Below, piece after piece: positions 1-13,876 of a stretch of 64,000 nucleotides of DNA. The notes under the pieces were generated by a model. It saw nothing but the letters and a program-made list of their open reading frames with translations. It did not search any database and was not told where the DNA came from. This DNA comes from Himantopus leucocephalus (Eukaryota; Chordata; Aves; Charadriiformes; Recurvirostridae). Both the position numbers and the translations under genes were made by a program. The stretch spans positions 56,536,892 to 56,600,891 of the forward strand of contig RSEF01000031.1 of NCBI GenBank assembly GCA_003993805.1, written 5' to 3'. Every line of letters starts with the position of its first letter. Position 1 is the first letter of the stretch.

Positions 1-3000
1 TTTTTGTTAAAAATATTCCAGGGCACACCCCGTGTCAGTCTTGATAATTCAGAAATGAGACCAATTTGCTTCTCAAGATGGGAGGTCAGAATAAACAAAG
101 AGAATATACATAGTTCAAAAATAAGGCACTATCCTTCTTCTGGGAGGAAACCAGCTTCAGCAGAGCTATGCATGTGAGCCTTGTTCAGCTTATCCTTTTC
201 CACAGTATTCCAGACTGTTATCACCTTCCAGTTACTGCTCCGGAGCTTAAGTCCAGGAGACAGATTTATTTCCACAAAGTTTAGGAAGTAACCATATCCT
301 CCAATTTTCTTCTGGCTAACTGGTTACATTAAAACGTGAATGGGCATCATGCAAATATGCCCCTGCATGGACTTGCTCTAGGCCTTCTTAGCAGAGGGAC
401 CCGCAAGTAAATGAGCTGTCGATGAAGATTTCTTTCCCAGCTATGGGCTGCGTCACACTCAAGTTGAGTGTTGTTCCCTGTGCACTGCTAGAGAAAGAGG
501 AAACATCAGTCACCTGGACCTTGACGTGCAGCACCCTTCAGAAGCACTTCAATAAAACCCCACCACCTGAATTCCTTTGCTAGACCCTGTGGTCAAATGC
601 ACCTGGATATTGTAGGATGTGATTTTACTTCGCTTCTGTTTTTACTACCATGGCCAAAAACTGTCATCTTCTACTCAGTACCTTAACTTACACAGAAGGA
701 ACAAATCCAACTAACCAACCCACTATGAAAACATACTCATGAGCTAGCAAGAATTATCTATGGGAAGTCTCTTTTGAAGAGCTCCATTTGGGAAAACCTT
801 TTAAGAGAGACTTCAAAGAGAAAGTCTTTGGGAGAAGATAATGGTGAAAGGAAGGAAGAAGGCTCAGCTGCAATAATAAGAGTTGGAAAATTCCTCCAAA
901 AGTTACTACTGATCATTGCTTCCAGGAAAAAAAAACCCTCTGGATAAATTTGGTTTTCTGGAAAAGTGTTTAAACTTAGCACATCCATTTTACTGGTGCT
1001 TTGCCTTCCAGCATAGATAAAAGGTAATGACGGACATGAACTGCATGAAATCTTCTCGCTTCTCCACACCTCTGGAAAATATGTTGGGCTCTACTTCCTT
1101 CCCAGCTTCAGTGAGGCCCACATTTTCACCCTGACATAATCTTTCCCATGTGTTCAAAAAATGAAGGTCTCTTTGTATCTGGAGAGTAATCAAGTACGCA
1201 CATGCCCTGAAGATGTAAAGTCAATTTGTGTCTAAGGAAGATCTACTGGAATTTAGGAACAATTCTTGGCATGCTTTTTCAGCCGTTGATTATACATCTG
1301 CCTTTATTTCTTCCTGATGAAACACCCCAGAAATCACGTGCATTATCCAAGTGCTAACGCACCAGCCCTTGCACACGTGAAGCATCTCAGGCCCTCTCCT
1401 CATGGCTGTAGCCTGGGGCTGAGTCAAGCAGCCAAAGAGCAGGAGTAGGTAGTGGCAGACCAAAAATTGTGAAAGAAGCTCATTCAAGTGGAGACGATGC
1501 TGATGGTCAGCTAATGGCTTTGGAAGAGAGCTGTTTCTGATAGTCGGGTTGAAGCCTTGATGCAAGATACTTGTAGAGAGCATGAAATCAAGCTCCACTT
1601 GGCATAAGAGGTCTTTTGGGAATGAAACAGTATAGCCTGGACTGAAAGGATTGCTCGGCATGATCCCAATCTGTCACAGCTAGCCTCTACACTAGTCCCA
1701 TGAAGGGGGTGTTAATGGAGCTGTGGTTCTCTGTTTGCCAACGTACATGAGAAAACAAGGCAGTAGGTGCACAAAGCAGCAAGGTTAACTCAGCTTTCCA
1801 CACCTTAGTGCCTTTGCTCTCCTCCCTGGGCACGCGCAGTTCTTGAGAAAACGAGCCCTCAGCCTCAGTGGAAACGAAGCTGGTGACAAATGAGATCCTG
1901 GGACAGGAAATGTAAGGGCAATGCGCGTGCCTCTGCAAGCTCCTTTGAACTGTAAAGATATTTAGTTAGCATTTCAGGCACCATTTATTTAACTTGCATC
2001 TGTGATTTTGTCTTCATTTGCTTTTCCTCACTGAGCATCAGCCTTGCAGTTAAAGTATCAGTTTCTGGGAGATTTACAATGAGAGGAAATATAAGCACCC
2101 CTAAAAAAAAAATCTTAAGCCCTGTATCTTTTTACACTGGGGTCAATATTCTTGCCATCCCCCCTCTTTCTCTGCTCACTGAAATGCAGGAAAAAGAAAG
2201 GCAAAGAAGCGGTTGCCTCCCATCCATACAGAGTACGGTAAATCTATCGCAACAAAGGGCCAAGGTCACCACTTTCAAGAAGAATTTCATTGCCTTTTGC
2301 ATGCAAGCCGAGGTTCTTCATCTCTGTAGCGATGACAAAACCTGCCCTCAGGCTGTAGGAGCACTGCAATTCGCACTGGGGGAACTCGGGATTCTGAGAT
2401 GGTCAGGCTTTATCCTAATTTAGAGGATATGAAATGCAAGAAAAAGCATTCACAGCACAGGAATGAACCAGTCCTCTTTGTTTCTGTTTTCCCCAGACTC
2501 CCTACTCAGAGCTAGATACATGGGGCGGACTTGTAAATGTCTCGGCCTGCAGCCATTTTAAAGTCCTCCATTTCTGACAAAATCCTTTAAAGGAAATATT
2601 GAAGGCCACAGTATGAGGGAAGATTGGCACTATCCAGTGTTGCTCCGTCCACTAGTGCAAGAAGCTTCCCAAAAATCTGAATTCAATTTCCAGGATGCTG
2701 AATGGTTGCTCGCCTGGTGACAATGTACCAGCAGCTTCATAAGCTTTTTATTTTCTGTTAAGAAACCAATTGCCTTGGATTTTGGATGAGAACTAAAACA
2801 ACCCAGCTCCCTCTCACTGTTTGTTCATTGTTCGTAAGCTGTTCTACATTTGTCCCGTTCAGTGAGCTATTGTTCCACAGGGGCACTGCAAACCTCTGCG
2901 AGCACAAACTCAAACCACATTGTAAATAGCACATGGCTTTGTTTAATCCAGAGCGAACCCCTCGGCTTTCAGCTGGAGAGGCAGTCACAGCAAAGTGACC

Positions 3001-3811
3001 TGCCTAGTTTATCACCGCCATTAGATACTGCCCGCTGTATTCCGGTGCCAGGCCATTGTTTGCTGTATTTACATTTTATTTCTGAAAATACAGCAACATT
3101 AAATGCTTCACCACACTGACTTGTCACCGTTACAAGGATGCTTTAAGGGTTTCCATCCACTAGTTAAAACAGCATTGTCTTATTAAGCTCTGCTAGCAAC
3201 TGCTCCCATCATTACAGCCTTTAAACATAGGCTGCTGATGCCCTCTGCTGCTGCATTGCTGTCGGTTTGAGGGCTTTTTGTTGTTTCTGCAGAGAGTGAG
3301 ATTAAGCTACTCGGTATCGTTCTTGTTCCTAATAAACATGTGTGTCTTGTCAACAAGCTATTGCAAATACTTTGCAACTCAGAAATCTACGACCAGGCAT
3401 CAGAACAAACTGTTCGTCACGGTGTTCTCCCGTCCAGTTTAAATTGTAAGTTTTCTTTTTTCTTTTTTTTTTTTAAAGATAATGTGCTGTGTCAACATTT
3501 CAGCAATTCATAGAGTATCATGGAAAAGGAGAGGAGGGCATTACAATAAAAATACCAGTCATCAAATCCTCTAATTCCACTAGAGTTTACAGAAACTAGT
3601 CCGGGTTTTCATGCTGCCCTGAATATACACTGTACATTTGAATAAGGGCATTATTTGAAAGTTTGCTGTGATAGATAGGTATAACATGACATTTCTAACT
3701 GATGCCGTGCACACCTTGCTCACCTAGGCCTGCACTGGGAGGGAGCAGCCACCACTCACGTGCTTGTATAGGCAATGGGCATGTATGTGCATGACCATAT
3801 ATATGTGTATA
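1..3811. other. intergenic, no supported gene
   Basis: No reading frame here shows a domain, a phase-compatible exon pair or a recognisable family. The longest open frames (about 115-125 codons) are low in periodicity and lack flanking splice sites that join. The sequence is ordinary AT-rich avian intergenic DNA with short T runs near 3,460. This interval begins the region between ATP6AP1L and its next neighbour on the left. Confidence 0.6.
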
Positions 3812-4269
3812 TGGAGAGGGTTACGAAGATGATCAAGGGACTGGAGCAACTCTCTTAGAAGGGCAGCACTGAGAGACCTGGGTCTGTTTAGCCTGGAGAA
3901 GAGAAGGCTGAGAGGGGATCTCATCAATGCTTATCAATAGCTAAAGGGCAGGTGCCAAGAGGATGTATCCAGACTCTTTTCAGTGGTGCCCAGTGACAGG
4001 ACAAGCGGCAATGGTCACAAGCTGGAAGACAGAAAACTCCTTCTGAACCTGAGGAAAAACTTCTTTCCTTTGAGGGTGGCAGAGCACTGGCACAGGCTGC
4101 CCAGAGAGGTGGTGGGGTCTCCTTCTCTGGTGACATTCAAAACCTGCCTGGACATCATCCTGTGCAACCTGCTGTAGGCGACCCTGCTTTGGCAGGGGGG
4201 TTGGACTAGATAACCGCCAAAGGTCCCTTCCAACCCCTACCATTCTGCAATTCTGTGTGATTCTGTGAT
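3812..4269 (+). mobile_element. CR1 LINE, truncated 3' end
   Basis: This is a 5'-truncated CR1 non-LTR retrotransposon in sense orientation. The left part matches the end of the CR1 reverse transcriptase frame. The stretch 3,983-4,177 still translates with the family motif [15 protein letters not shown] followed by a stop. The 3' UTR follows, with the conserved GGTTGGACTAGATAACC and GGTCCCTTCCAACCCC blocks. The element ends in degenerate octamer repeats (ATTCTGCA, ATTCTGTG, ATTCTGTGA), the hallmark of CR1 3' tails. Upstream frames are broken by stops, so it cannot move on its own. Confidence 0.92.
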
Positions 4270-7200
4270 GTGCATGGCACATAGCACAGGGATTCCTGCT
4301 CACACACAGGGAAGCTAAATCTGGTATTGTATGGAGCAGCAGAGAGCTAGGTCATTGATCTGATGGTGGGAAGGAAACCACAGCAGCCAGTGGTCCCTCA
4401 GTCAGAGGATTCAACTTGTCTGATCCCTGAAGAAGGACAGCAATGGGGGAAGAGTTAAAAAAAACCATTCCTTTCTTCTTTGTGGATAAGCAAGCCTCTC
4501 TAGCACAGAACACGAAGTTAACATCTGCAGCAATGGAGGGAAGTTAGCTCTGTGGGATGATCCTGTAGCATTGTCATCTATTTCGATTTGAGCAGTTGGC
4601 CAAAATTTGGGGACAGACATACTGTTTCCATTAGGAGAAGTAATTGATGAAGAAATCAGATATTTCTCTGATGCACTCCTATTTTTCTGCAGAGAATGTA
4701 CAAAGCCCTATTTCCCTTCCCCCATTGTGTTCAACCAGCAGGAGACAAGACTTTTCCGTTAAAATCTCCAAAACGTTTTTCAGCTAGGACTCTTCCTGAA
4801 GATTGTTTCTTACCCTTTTCCTTATGGATGCATTGCAAATGTGGCTTTGGCTGTCTGCGGCCTTTCTCACTGGCTTTTCCATCCGCATATCTGCATTGCT
4901 CTGAGTGCTTCTTACTGGGCACAGAGGATGTACTTATTGCTCCCCCAGCAGCAGTCCATTCCGAGCAGCTCAGCGCAGCTCTTTTATTAGGCATTGCCTC
5001 CCCAAAAATGTGCCAGCAGAGCTTCTCGCATCAGCCTCCCTCACTTCACGCCAGCAATGATGGCTTATCTGCTTTTAAAAATAGTTCTTGGCTACCTACT
5101 TGTTTTGAACTGGCCTAAGTTAAGCAGCAGGCACACAAGCAACTTGGCCATCAGACCTTCAGGGATGAAAACACCAGCAGTTGGTGATGAGGAGCCAGGG
5201 GTGGCTGAAGATGGTGCCCACATCCACTGGCAGGGCTGAGGGGAGGTAAGGATCCCTGCGCACAGCTTCCTCCCGCCGTCTGCCATGCACACTCGCACAG
5301 GCATTTTGGTGGGATAATGTCCAGGTCCATGCATTTGCATTTTGCCCTTGGTGCAGGCAGCTTGGCTGCAGAGTGCAGGCTGCGAACCAGCCCTGCATTT
5401 CTCAGATGTGGCAGTGTCCTTGTTTCCATGAGCTGTGACAGAAAGGCACCTCCTTAAGGGCTTTTTTCTCTTTCCGTCGAACAAAGGATGGCTCTCCACC
5501 TCCTCGATGTGAGATCTCACTCCAATCCTAGCACTGTGTTTTAGCAGCACTTCAAACAGAGTACCTGAAGAAGCGTTTTCTGTCAGTGCTTGGTCCCTGA
5601 AATAGAGATTTCCTCTTGTTAGCAGGTACTAAATTAAAAGGTGATAACCAGGTGGAGAAAGCAACCTGGACAGATGATTCCTCCCTCTGGGCATGAAGAA
5701 ATCTGCCCCCACAGAAGAAAACAAGATCCTAAAACAAAGCAGAATAAATAAACCTCCCCTCACTTCTGTGCACTACACACAGCTGTAAATTCAATGCTTT
5801 CTGGAGAAGGTCATGGAGTCCATCTGCTAATGGGTTTCCTGCCTGAGGGTATTTACAGGGAGAGTACGTTTGATGGACAAGGGCCATCACGGGTGAAAAC
5901 AATTTGACAGCGCAGAAGATGAAAGCGGAGAGTGACCAGAGCAGCTCAGAGCAACGTCCTTTGAGGACATGTCATGGTAACAGCTCAGACACCGCACACT
6001 TCTGGCAACAATGTTTGAACAAAGAAAGATGCTTGAAGAAATGCATCTGACGGGGGCTGACATGAAAACTGCACGGCACAGCTCTGAGCAGGAAACAGGG
6101 GAGGGAGGGAGGGAAGGAAGGAGGAGCGGGCACACGTGGTGACGTGCTAGTGTAATAAAGACGCCTGCAGTTAAGGAGATATGATTTTCAGGTAAATAAA
6201 GAGCAGATTTATAAGAAAACTAGCAAAATCTTCTAAGATTATGGAAAGTAATAAAGAATTGATCAAACCTGTCCCTTTTGTTCCTTTTTTTGACTGCTCA
6301 CATCAAAAGATGGATGTATTAAGGGCTGGTGAAAGCGGCCATATGGAAAAAGTGCACAAGGGATTTTTTTGTCCTCCAGAGCATAGGAATTGCATCTCTG
6401 AGAGTCACACACCGGCTCTTAATCTTCACATTATCTACCTATTCATCTGTCCACTATTTGAAACTGCTTTGGCCATCCTCTCCGATCCTGTGTCCCTGCA
6501 CTCCCTCTCCTGTCTGTGTCATGAGCAGTTCCATCAGCAGGACTACAAACTGCAGTGTCAGGACTCCACTTGTAAATGAAAATTCATAACTGTTTCCCCA
6601 ATCCTAACTGTTTGCTGAAGGTAGAGGCAATGGTTTCTTTTAAGAAGAGGTTTTGAAATCTAGTTAGTGAAGCCTGCTTAACCTGGCTATACCGGCACGC
6701 GCTGTCCGTAGCCATGTATCCATATACAGCACACACAGCAGCTGGTCTCCTGCAATGCGGAGGACTTACCCAATATAATTCTGCAGTGATTTCTAAACCC
6801 CATTAAACCAGCAGTCAAGCCACTGCTAGGTGTGAAGCTTGCATGCTGGAGAGCACGCTTTGATGCAACCCAAAATTTTAGCTTGGCAAACAAGCTTGTT
6901 GCTTCGCTGCTCGCAGCTCCAGCACAGTGGGAAACAGTGAAAACAATATCATCCAAGGAGATCTCACTGTCGCTCTCCACTTGGCAAATACTTTCAGACT
7001 GTTTCTGTCACTGTTTGCAAAATGGTTGGGCCTTTTTTTTTTTTTTGCTTGCAATAAACTCACACAGCTGGCAGCTTATTTGCCTTTCTCATGTTTCCCC
7101 CCATAGTACAAGCATTGTTTTTCCCTTCCTCACAGGCCACTCTGTTTCTCATTAGTCTGTGTTTGTCTCTCGTTTTATACATGACAACTAAGCTTCATTA

Positions 7201-10200
7201 CTATTATGCTTTCAGTTTTCATCATTGCTTCTTTCCTGCTTTGCTACCACAGAAGACGCCATTAGGACAGTGTGATACAACTTCATCACCATAGAACACG
7301 TGTTTTAGACGCATCACCTTTCAGTCTGCACTAGCACGGAGGATCAGATGCCTGAATCAAGGTACTTAAATTTGTTCAGGCATTTGGGCTCTAGATGAGG
7401 GCACAGGTTCCCTTCCCACAGAAACGAAGGCAGGGAGAGAGGCACCCGCATGGTGAGTGGAACCGGAGTGCAGCCAGAAGGGAGGCTCAGCCGTGGGACC
7501 GTGCAAGCTCTCTTCAGTCTTGCAGTGTAGACAGGGCGGTTTTGCGATGTGCAGAATGAAAGCTCCTGAAACTCAGACACATGGAAAGAGAACAACTGAC
7601 AATTTGGCATGCTGAAACCATGGCCATGGAGAAAAAGTAACTGAGACAACTCGAGTGAAAGTGAAGGACAAGGTAAAATGCCCAACAGGAGATACATAAA
7701 AATGTTGAGGAAGTCAGTTTCCTCTATTCCTTTTCATGCCACCCTGAAATTGGAGTAACCAACAGCTGCTTTCCACAGGCTGGGTACAACCATGATCCTG
7801 ATGCACCATGTGACTGGCAGGTTATCTCCTTCCCTGTGCCTATGGAGCGGTTTTCCAGATTAAGGCTGACAGGCATTTCAGTCAAGCACTCTCTTCTCAT
7901 CACTGAGAATAACTCTGAAGAATGAGGCTTCAATCAGGTGTTGGCACTCGCTCCGTCATACAAGTTTCTAGGGTTAAACAATACTGAAGGAAAGTCTTTT
8001 GAGTATTTTTCATTAGCGTGAACCACTACTGGGAAGCACCATCATTTTTCATATGTAAGTGCTAAAAACTTGTGTGCAATTAATTAATATTATGCATTTA
8101 TTTATCTGCTGCTTTAAAACAAAACAGGTAAGAAGTGTTCATTTCTATCATGTTACAAGCAGTCGGTTAAGATAACACCTTTCATTTTACTCTGAGATTT
8201 ATGTTGGGATTTTCAAAATGACCCTTTGAAAACAGGCACCAAACCTACTCTTTAGAGGTATCTGGACACTGGAAATACCTGGATGATAAAGCCCTTTAAT
8301 TTCGAAAAGGTACATTATGTCTTAAAGGGTGTCTATAGAATAAGGGTGTCTTCTACGGTTTTCTTTGTTCATTTCTTAATGACTTCATGATCTGACATGC
8401 AAACAGACAACCAACTCAAAGACTGCCATCAGAAACCAGCCTTCGAAAGCCACAGTCACTATCTGCCCATCTCCTTGCCTAGGCACTGCTGGCTGCCTAT
8501 CCTGGCCAGTTTATTAACCCTGTGGGAGGTCACAGCCTAGTATTTGGAGGAGGGACATCAAACGTAGCCTCCTGTACTGGGAGATGTGAACACGGCCCTT
8601 TGTCTGCCTTTGTGCCCCTTTTGGAGGAGACAGTCACAGCAAGTAGCTGGCTGCAATCTCACATGAGCTGAACCTGAGCCATTCTAACTCTGGACACAAA
8701 GCAGATTCTGCTTTGTGAGACTCTTCATGGAGAATCTCATTCAGATAATGAACAATTAAATGGTCATTTTAGATTTCTTTCCCATCTTTTCTTCTTTCCA
8801 AAAGAAAGCAACTGCTTCCATGCTTCCTTGATTAGAAAATGCAAGTCCCTGAAATTTGCTGGTATTTTTGAGATGTGGAAACAGCTGGGCAATGAATTAA
8901 GTAAAAAAAAAGACTTGTCAAATGGCTGCTCTCTCTGGGGTTTGTTTTATTTTGTTTGTTCTTTAAAACTATGTACTTCTACATTCACCTGGCTATAGGC
9001 GAATGTTCCCTTGGGACTGCTGTAGCCCTGGTCCCGTGGGATGTCAGCTCCTGAGTAGGTGTACAAAGGACTCACAATCTACAAATCCAAAGTGGTACAA
9101 TGAACTTCAGTTGGCGTCTCTTTGTAAACAGTATCTAAGACATAGGATAACCCTACCCATGGACCTCTTAATTAAGTCCAAAAAAAGATAACCCAGTCCT
9201 TCAGAACACAATGGGTTGTGAACCCGCCAAAAACCCATGATCCAGCAAGTGCTGGATGAATTTCAGCTTAGGTACCTAAGTTCTTTGGTAGACCTGTATC
9301 TCAGGGCCAACCAGAAACACGTTTTGGGGGGAAGGGAGGAGAGGAGGTGGCTGTAACACGGTTGTAAACAGGCCTTCAGTGTAGTGGCCAAAATATGCAC
9401 TTGGCCATCCCCAGGGATGGCTGAGGTCACCATGGGCAGTCAGCATTCACCCAAGGTAGTGCTGGGCTTGAGAGGTCAGAGACAAAAGCTTCATATGGCA
9501 AGTGTTAGGTGGTTGTACTTATTCCTATTTGAAGGTAGGCACTTAATTAAATGCTCAGTAAAGAAACAGCTACATTTACCATGCTGCCTCCTGTACAGCT
9601 TGGTCTTGGAAAGCATTTACAGTTTGAAATCTAAAAATAGAGTTTCACATCAATGATTCCTTTGTAACTTGTGAAATTAATGACTGCAAGTTAATAAAGG
9701 CTAACTCAATTCTCCCTCAAACAAGAAGGTCAGGTCTGGTTTTAATCATTACTTAGGCCTAGACCAAGAATATTGTCTAATTGCAACCCAGATGCAGACA
9801 GCGCTGGGGTCGCAGTTGGAGGGGAGTGCAGGTGAACTTGGAATTACAATTTCCACACCTCTCCCTCCTCCAGTTTTTAAGCGGTCTGAGATGGAAGTTC
9901 TGTTCTAAAATTGTAAATTCTTGAGCCATTCTGTGCCAAAATTAAGCTTTCTGATAGTAATCTTTCTCATTTGCCTTTACAACCAGAGAGGGACTACACA
10001 AGTGAGTTAACGTACATTCGCAATGCACTCAATTGTGAGCCAATGACCTAGACTTGTTTTCTCTGAATTTCACATCAAATGTTCAAACCGATTTTTAGGA
10101 ACATCAAAATTACTCAGAATGGAGGGAAGCCTGGTGTTAACACAATGGGTGTACATAATCAATTTATAATGATTATTTGGCTTCACAGTGTGCAAACCCC

Positions 10201-11841
10201 AGTCCAAACTTTAACTTTAGTGGGGCATAACTATGTGCAAATTTAAACCCCAAAATCATTGCCTTATTGTTTTTCCCCCCATCATTTGTATTTCATCTAA
10301 TTGCCAGCAAAAGAAGGGGGAGTCTGCACCTGCCCACTAGCTCCTGGATCAGGCCCTTTCACAAATTATAAATAATTTGCCCTTTTTTTTTTTCTTTTGA
10401 GACAAATATTCAGGTTAGAGGTCTGTAATTACATATGCCAAAAAGTGTGTGCATTTACTGTCATTATGGACAAGTTAAGGGAACTGTTCGTTGCCTTATG
10501 CCTTTTCTGCAAGGTAAATGTCTACTTTTTCACCAGTCATCAGACATTCCTTATCAAAAAATCAAGCGCTGAGATTTAAATAGAGCTAGTATTAAATTAA
10601 AAGCATGACTCAGAAGAACTCTGAAGAGATAATGCATACTGCTTGACCTGGTTCACTTGTCAGACCTTATCCCTCATGAAAAGTGGTTTTCATAAAGACA
10701 GTCAGCAGGCTTTGCCTAGAATCCTTTCTTTTTTCTTTTTTTTTTTTTTTAATAAATATGGTCCAGAGTTCTTAGTTTAAGAAAAGTAATAATTTTAGTA
10801 AAATCAAACTACTATTTCAAAGTTATGCAATGAGTATTAGATAATAACAAGTATATCAAAATGTAACTGAAATTAAGGTTGCATATCATCCTGGTATGTG
10901 GCTAATAGCATTGCATACAGTCAGCAGTGTAACTGCAATTTCCAAGGCTCTAAAAGCAGTAAATTGCATACCTTCATTCAAAGATTTCAGCCTCTTAAAT
11001 CCAAAGATATTCACCACTAGGGAGGTACTGAGTTGTTTTAACTCCCATTAATCTATTGTATATGAAAAAACGCAACAGGAGGTAATATATGTACTTAAGT
11101 CTCTACAAGCCTTAAGTGTAATTGTAACAGTGGGATGTAACAGGGCAATGTGTGTTCTTACCAGAAGTTATTTTGGATTATGCTTTAGACTGCCTGAAAA
11201 GAAAAAATGCACGTGGAGTATTTCAGTGAATTGTTGGATGGATGTTGAGTTCAGACCAGGATTGAAAATCCTGTCATATTAAAAACATGACTCGTCATTA
11301 TCCAGTCTGTTGTGCAGAGCAACTCAAGTGTTTGTTCTATTGCAGATACTGACAGAATACAACAAAGAAAAAAGTCCAGACAAAATTCTACATCTTGACA
11401 TTTCCATTTGTCCATTTTCATTAAATGCCCCAAATCAGAATCTGAATGGTTTGATCGTCTTTTTGGGTTTTTTTTCAGTAGCTGTCATCCCAAAGAAAGC
11501 CTTAAAGACAGACATCTTGTCTTTTCGTTATCACAAAATCTGCCCAATGCCAGGACTCAAATCATCCATGATGACCCAGCTGTTTTCCAGTGCTGCCTTG
11601 TAGCTCACAAAAGAACTCAATCTGTTTTTTTAAAAAAGTTGTGCATACGTCACAGAGCTGATCTACGTATTTCAATCTTCAGTAAGCAATCATTGCATTT
11701 TCAGAGAAACCTTTCTAATTTTTGCTTGCTCAATAATACCACAATAACCTGCTTCTTCCCTAATAGAACTAACTTACAATAAAGCCAATACTTGTGTGAA
11801 CACTCTAGCATTGGAACCTGGGGTTGATACTTGTATGTTTT
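4270..11841. other. intergenic, no supported gene
   Basis: I see no exon or repeat I can name. Low-complexity spots are a GGGA/GGAA purine run at 6,098-6,126 and T-rich runs at about 7,033-7,046, 10,381-10,394 and 10,727-10,752. Open frames are short and unsupported on both strands. Confidence 0.55.
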
Positions 11842-12429
11842 TGTCATGGCCTAACCCCAACCAGCAACTAAGCCCCATGCAGCCGCTCGCTCACTCACTC
11901 CTGGTAGGATGGGGGAGAGAATCAAAGAGTAAAAGTGAGAAAACTTGTGGGTTGAGATAAAGACAGTTTAACAGATAGAGCAAAAGCCAAACGCACAAGC
12001 AAAGCAAAACAAGGAACTCATTCACTGCTTCCATGGGCAGGCAGGTGTTCAGCCATCCCCAGGAAAGCAGGGCTCCATCATGCATAATGGTTACTTGGGA
12101 AGACAAATGCCATGACTCCGAACGTCCCCCCTTCCTCCTTCTTCCCCCAGATTTCTATACTGAGCATGACGTCAAATGGTATGGAATATCCCTTTGGTCA
12201 GTTGGGGTCAGCTGTCCCAGCTGTGTCCCCTCCCAACTTCTCGTGTACCCCCAGCCCGCTCGCTGGCGGGGCAGTGTGAGGAACAGAAAAGACCTCGACT
12301 CTGTAAGCACTGGTCAGCAGGAGCTAAAACATCCCTGTATTACCAACACTGTTTCCAGCACAAATCCAAAATGTAGCCCCATATCAGCCACAATGAAGAA
12401 AATTGACTTTACTCCAGCCAAAACCAGCA
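11842..12429 (-). mobile_element. solo LTR of an avian ERVL-like element
   Basis: This is a 588-bp LTR with TG...CA ends and no internal retroviral region on either side, so it is a solo LTR left by LTR-LTR recombination. It is flanked by a perfect 5-bp target-site duplication, GTTTT, at 11,837-11,841 and 12,430-12,434. The sense strand is minus. It opens with TGCTGGTTTTGGCTGG, has a degraded TATA region (rc of 12,154-12,160, after the TGACGTCATGCTCAG-type block) and a mutated polyadenylation signal (GTTAAA) near 11,968. The 5-bp duplication fits ERVL-type integration. No viral gene is present. Confidence 0.9.
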
Positions 12430-12434
12430 GTTTT

Positions 12435-13087
12435 TGTCAGTGCAGTGCCAGCACTGAAAAAAAAAAAAAATTAATTGGTGCAATGGTGCAACCAGCTTTT
12501 GAAATTGGTGGCACAGTTGGTGATGATTTAGAAAGATTTAAGCTCTGACCTTACGTTTGTATGAAATGACCTCATCCACTTTGAAATATCTGACTTTGGG
12601 GGTGTAAATAAGTTACCACTGAGAAAATCAGGATGTGAATTTACGCCCTCTGCTGTTCAATGTGAAGTGACATGCATCCATGCCCACTTCTTTATACTGT
12701 GAAATAATGTCTTACACTGTAAAATAATCTCTTTCAATTGGTAGATGAATACTTAAAATAGGTGGTGTTTAAGGTCGGTCACCAGGGACAGCTCCACAGG
12801 ATCCTACTGTAGGTCCTCCTCCACAGGAGTAGGATCACAAAAGTCTTTCTGAAGTCATTGGGTGTCACGTGGTTAAAAGACTGAACATTTCTTTGGAAAT
12901 TCACTTTATGGCTTTTAATAACTACCTTTTTTTTTTTGCTAACACAGTGAAGTTGGTGTTTTCTAAGCCATCTAAACAAAGAAGGAATAGAAAGACCTCC
13001 CCCAGGGTTATGGGTGAGATTGGACAGGGAGCAGCCCCCGCTCATTGCCATTCCAATGCTGACACCAGCATTCAAGCACACCCACCC
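12435..13087. other. spacer between two solo LTRs, nothing identified
   Basis: About 650 bases of unique-looking sequence separate the two oppositely oriented LTRs. There is an A run at 12,458-12,471 and a T run near 12,930. No gene, exon or named repeat is visible. Confidence 0.5.
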
Positions 13088-13092
13088 ACTAG

Positions 13093-13871
13093 TGTCCTGG
13101 TTTGAGGTAAAACACAACTGATTTTCTGTTCAGTACTTTTACTTTTCAGCTAAGCCTCTTCTAACTACTGAACTCTCTGAAACGGCATATTGTCCAGACA
13201 ATGTTCACTCTCAGAGTGATAAGACCTGATTATTTGTAATTAATACCAAGGCATGGTGTGCAGAGAGTGTGCTGCTTATACTTATTGTTATAACACCCAA
13301 TGCCAGCTAAATTTCTTTTTTGCCCTGTTGGAGGGTCAGAAGCGGAAAAGCGTAGAGGGGTCCCACCTGCAGCAGGAATGGACGGGACAGGTGACCCAAA
13401 CCTGACCAACAGGGTATTCCATCCCATCAGCCTCATGCTCACTATAAAAGCTGAGGGATCAAAGGGTCAGGCTCTTGCTTCAGTAGCTGGCATCTGAGGA
13501 AGACTCTGTCTGTTCATCTGCCTTTGGTCTCAATCTGTCCGTTCCTGAATCCAGATCCAGAATCCAGATCCCATCCATTGACAAGTCCAGTCTGGGGCTT
13601 TGCCAGAGTCTGCTGGTGACCGGTGACGCAATCGTCATCCTGGGAGCTTGATACATATAAATATATTGTATATATTTCATTATTTTCTTTTTTATTATTT
13701 TATTAATTTAATAATATTTTTATTAATTTATTAATATTTTCATTAAAGTAGTTTAGTTTTTTTCCTAAACTCGTAAGTCTCTTTCTCTTTATCCCTTCTC
13801 TCCTTAGAGAGAGAGGTGGGGTGGAGCATCTGTTGTTGACTTCAGTGGCCAGTTCAACCCAAATCATGTCA
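13093..13871 (+). mobile_element. solo LTR (second family) with AT-rich R region
   Basis: This is a 779-bp solo LTR that opens with TGTCCTGGTTTGAGG and ends in TGTCA. Perfect 5-bp target-site duplications ACTAG lie at 13,088-13,092 and 13,872-13,876. The sense strand is plus. A TATA box (CTATAAA, 13,442-13,448) lies about 350 bases in, and an ATTAAA signal is at 13,742-13,747. Between them are a 13-bp tandem duplication of GAATCCAGATCC near 13,545-13,570 and a strongly AT-rich tract at 13,650-13,750. The open frames inside it are not genes: one matching stretch recurs in the related LTR at 61,997-62,805. Confidence 0.9.
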
Positions 13872-13876
13872 ACTAG

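Noticed and set aside
3980..4303. Several overlapping open frames of 64-107 codons
   Set aside because: They are frames of a CR1 3' end. Only the plus-strand one follows the old reverse transcriptase reading frame, and it is truncated.
5092..5550. 152-codon minus-strand frame
   Set aside because: No domain, no joinable splice sites, and overlapping frames of similar length on both strands.
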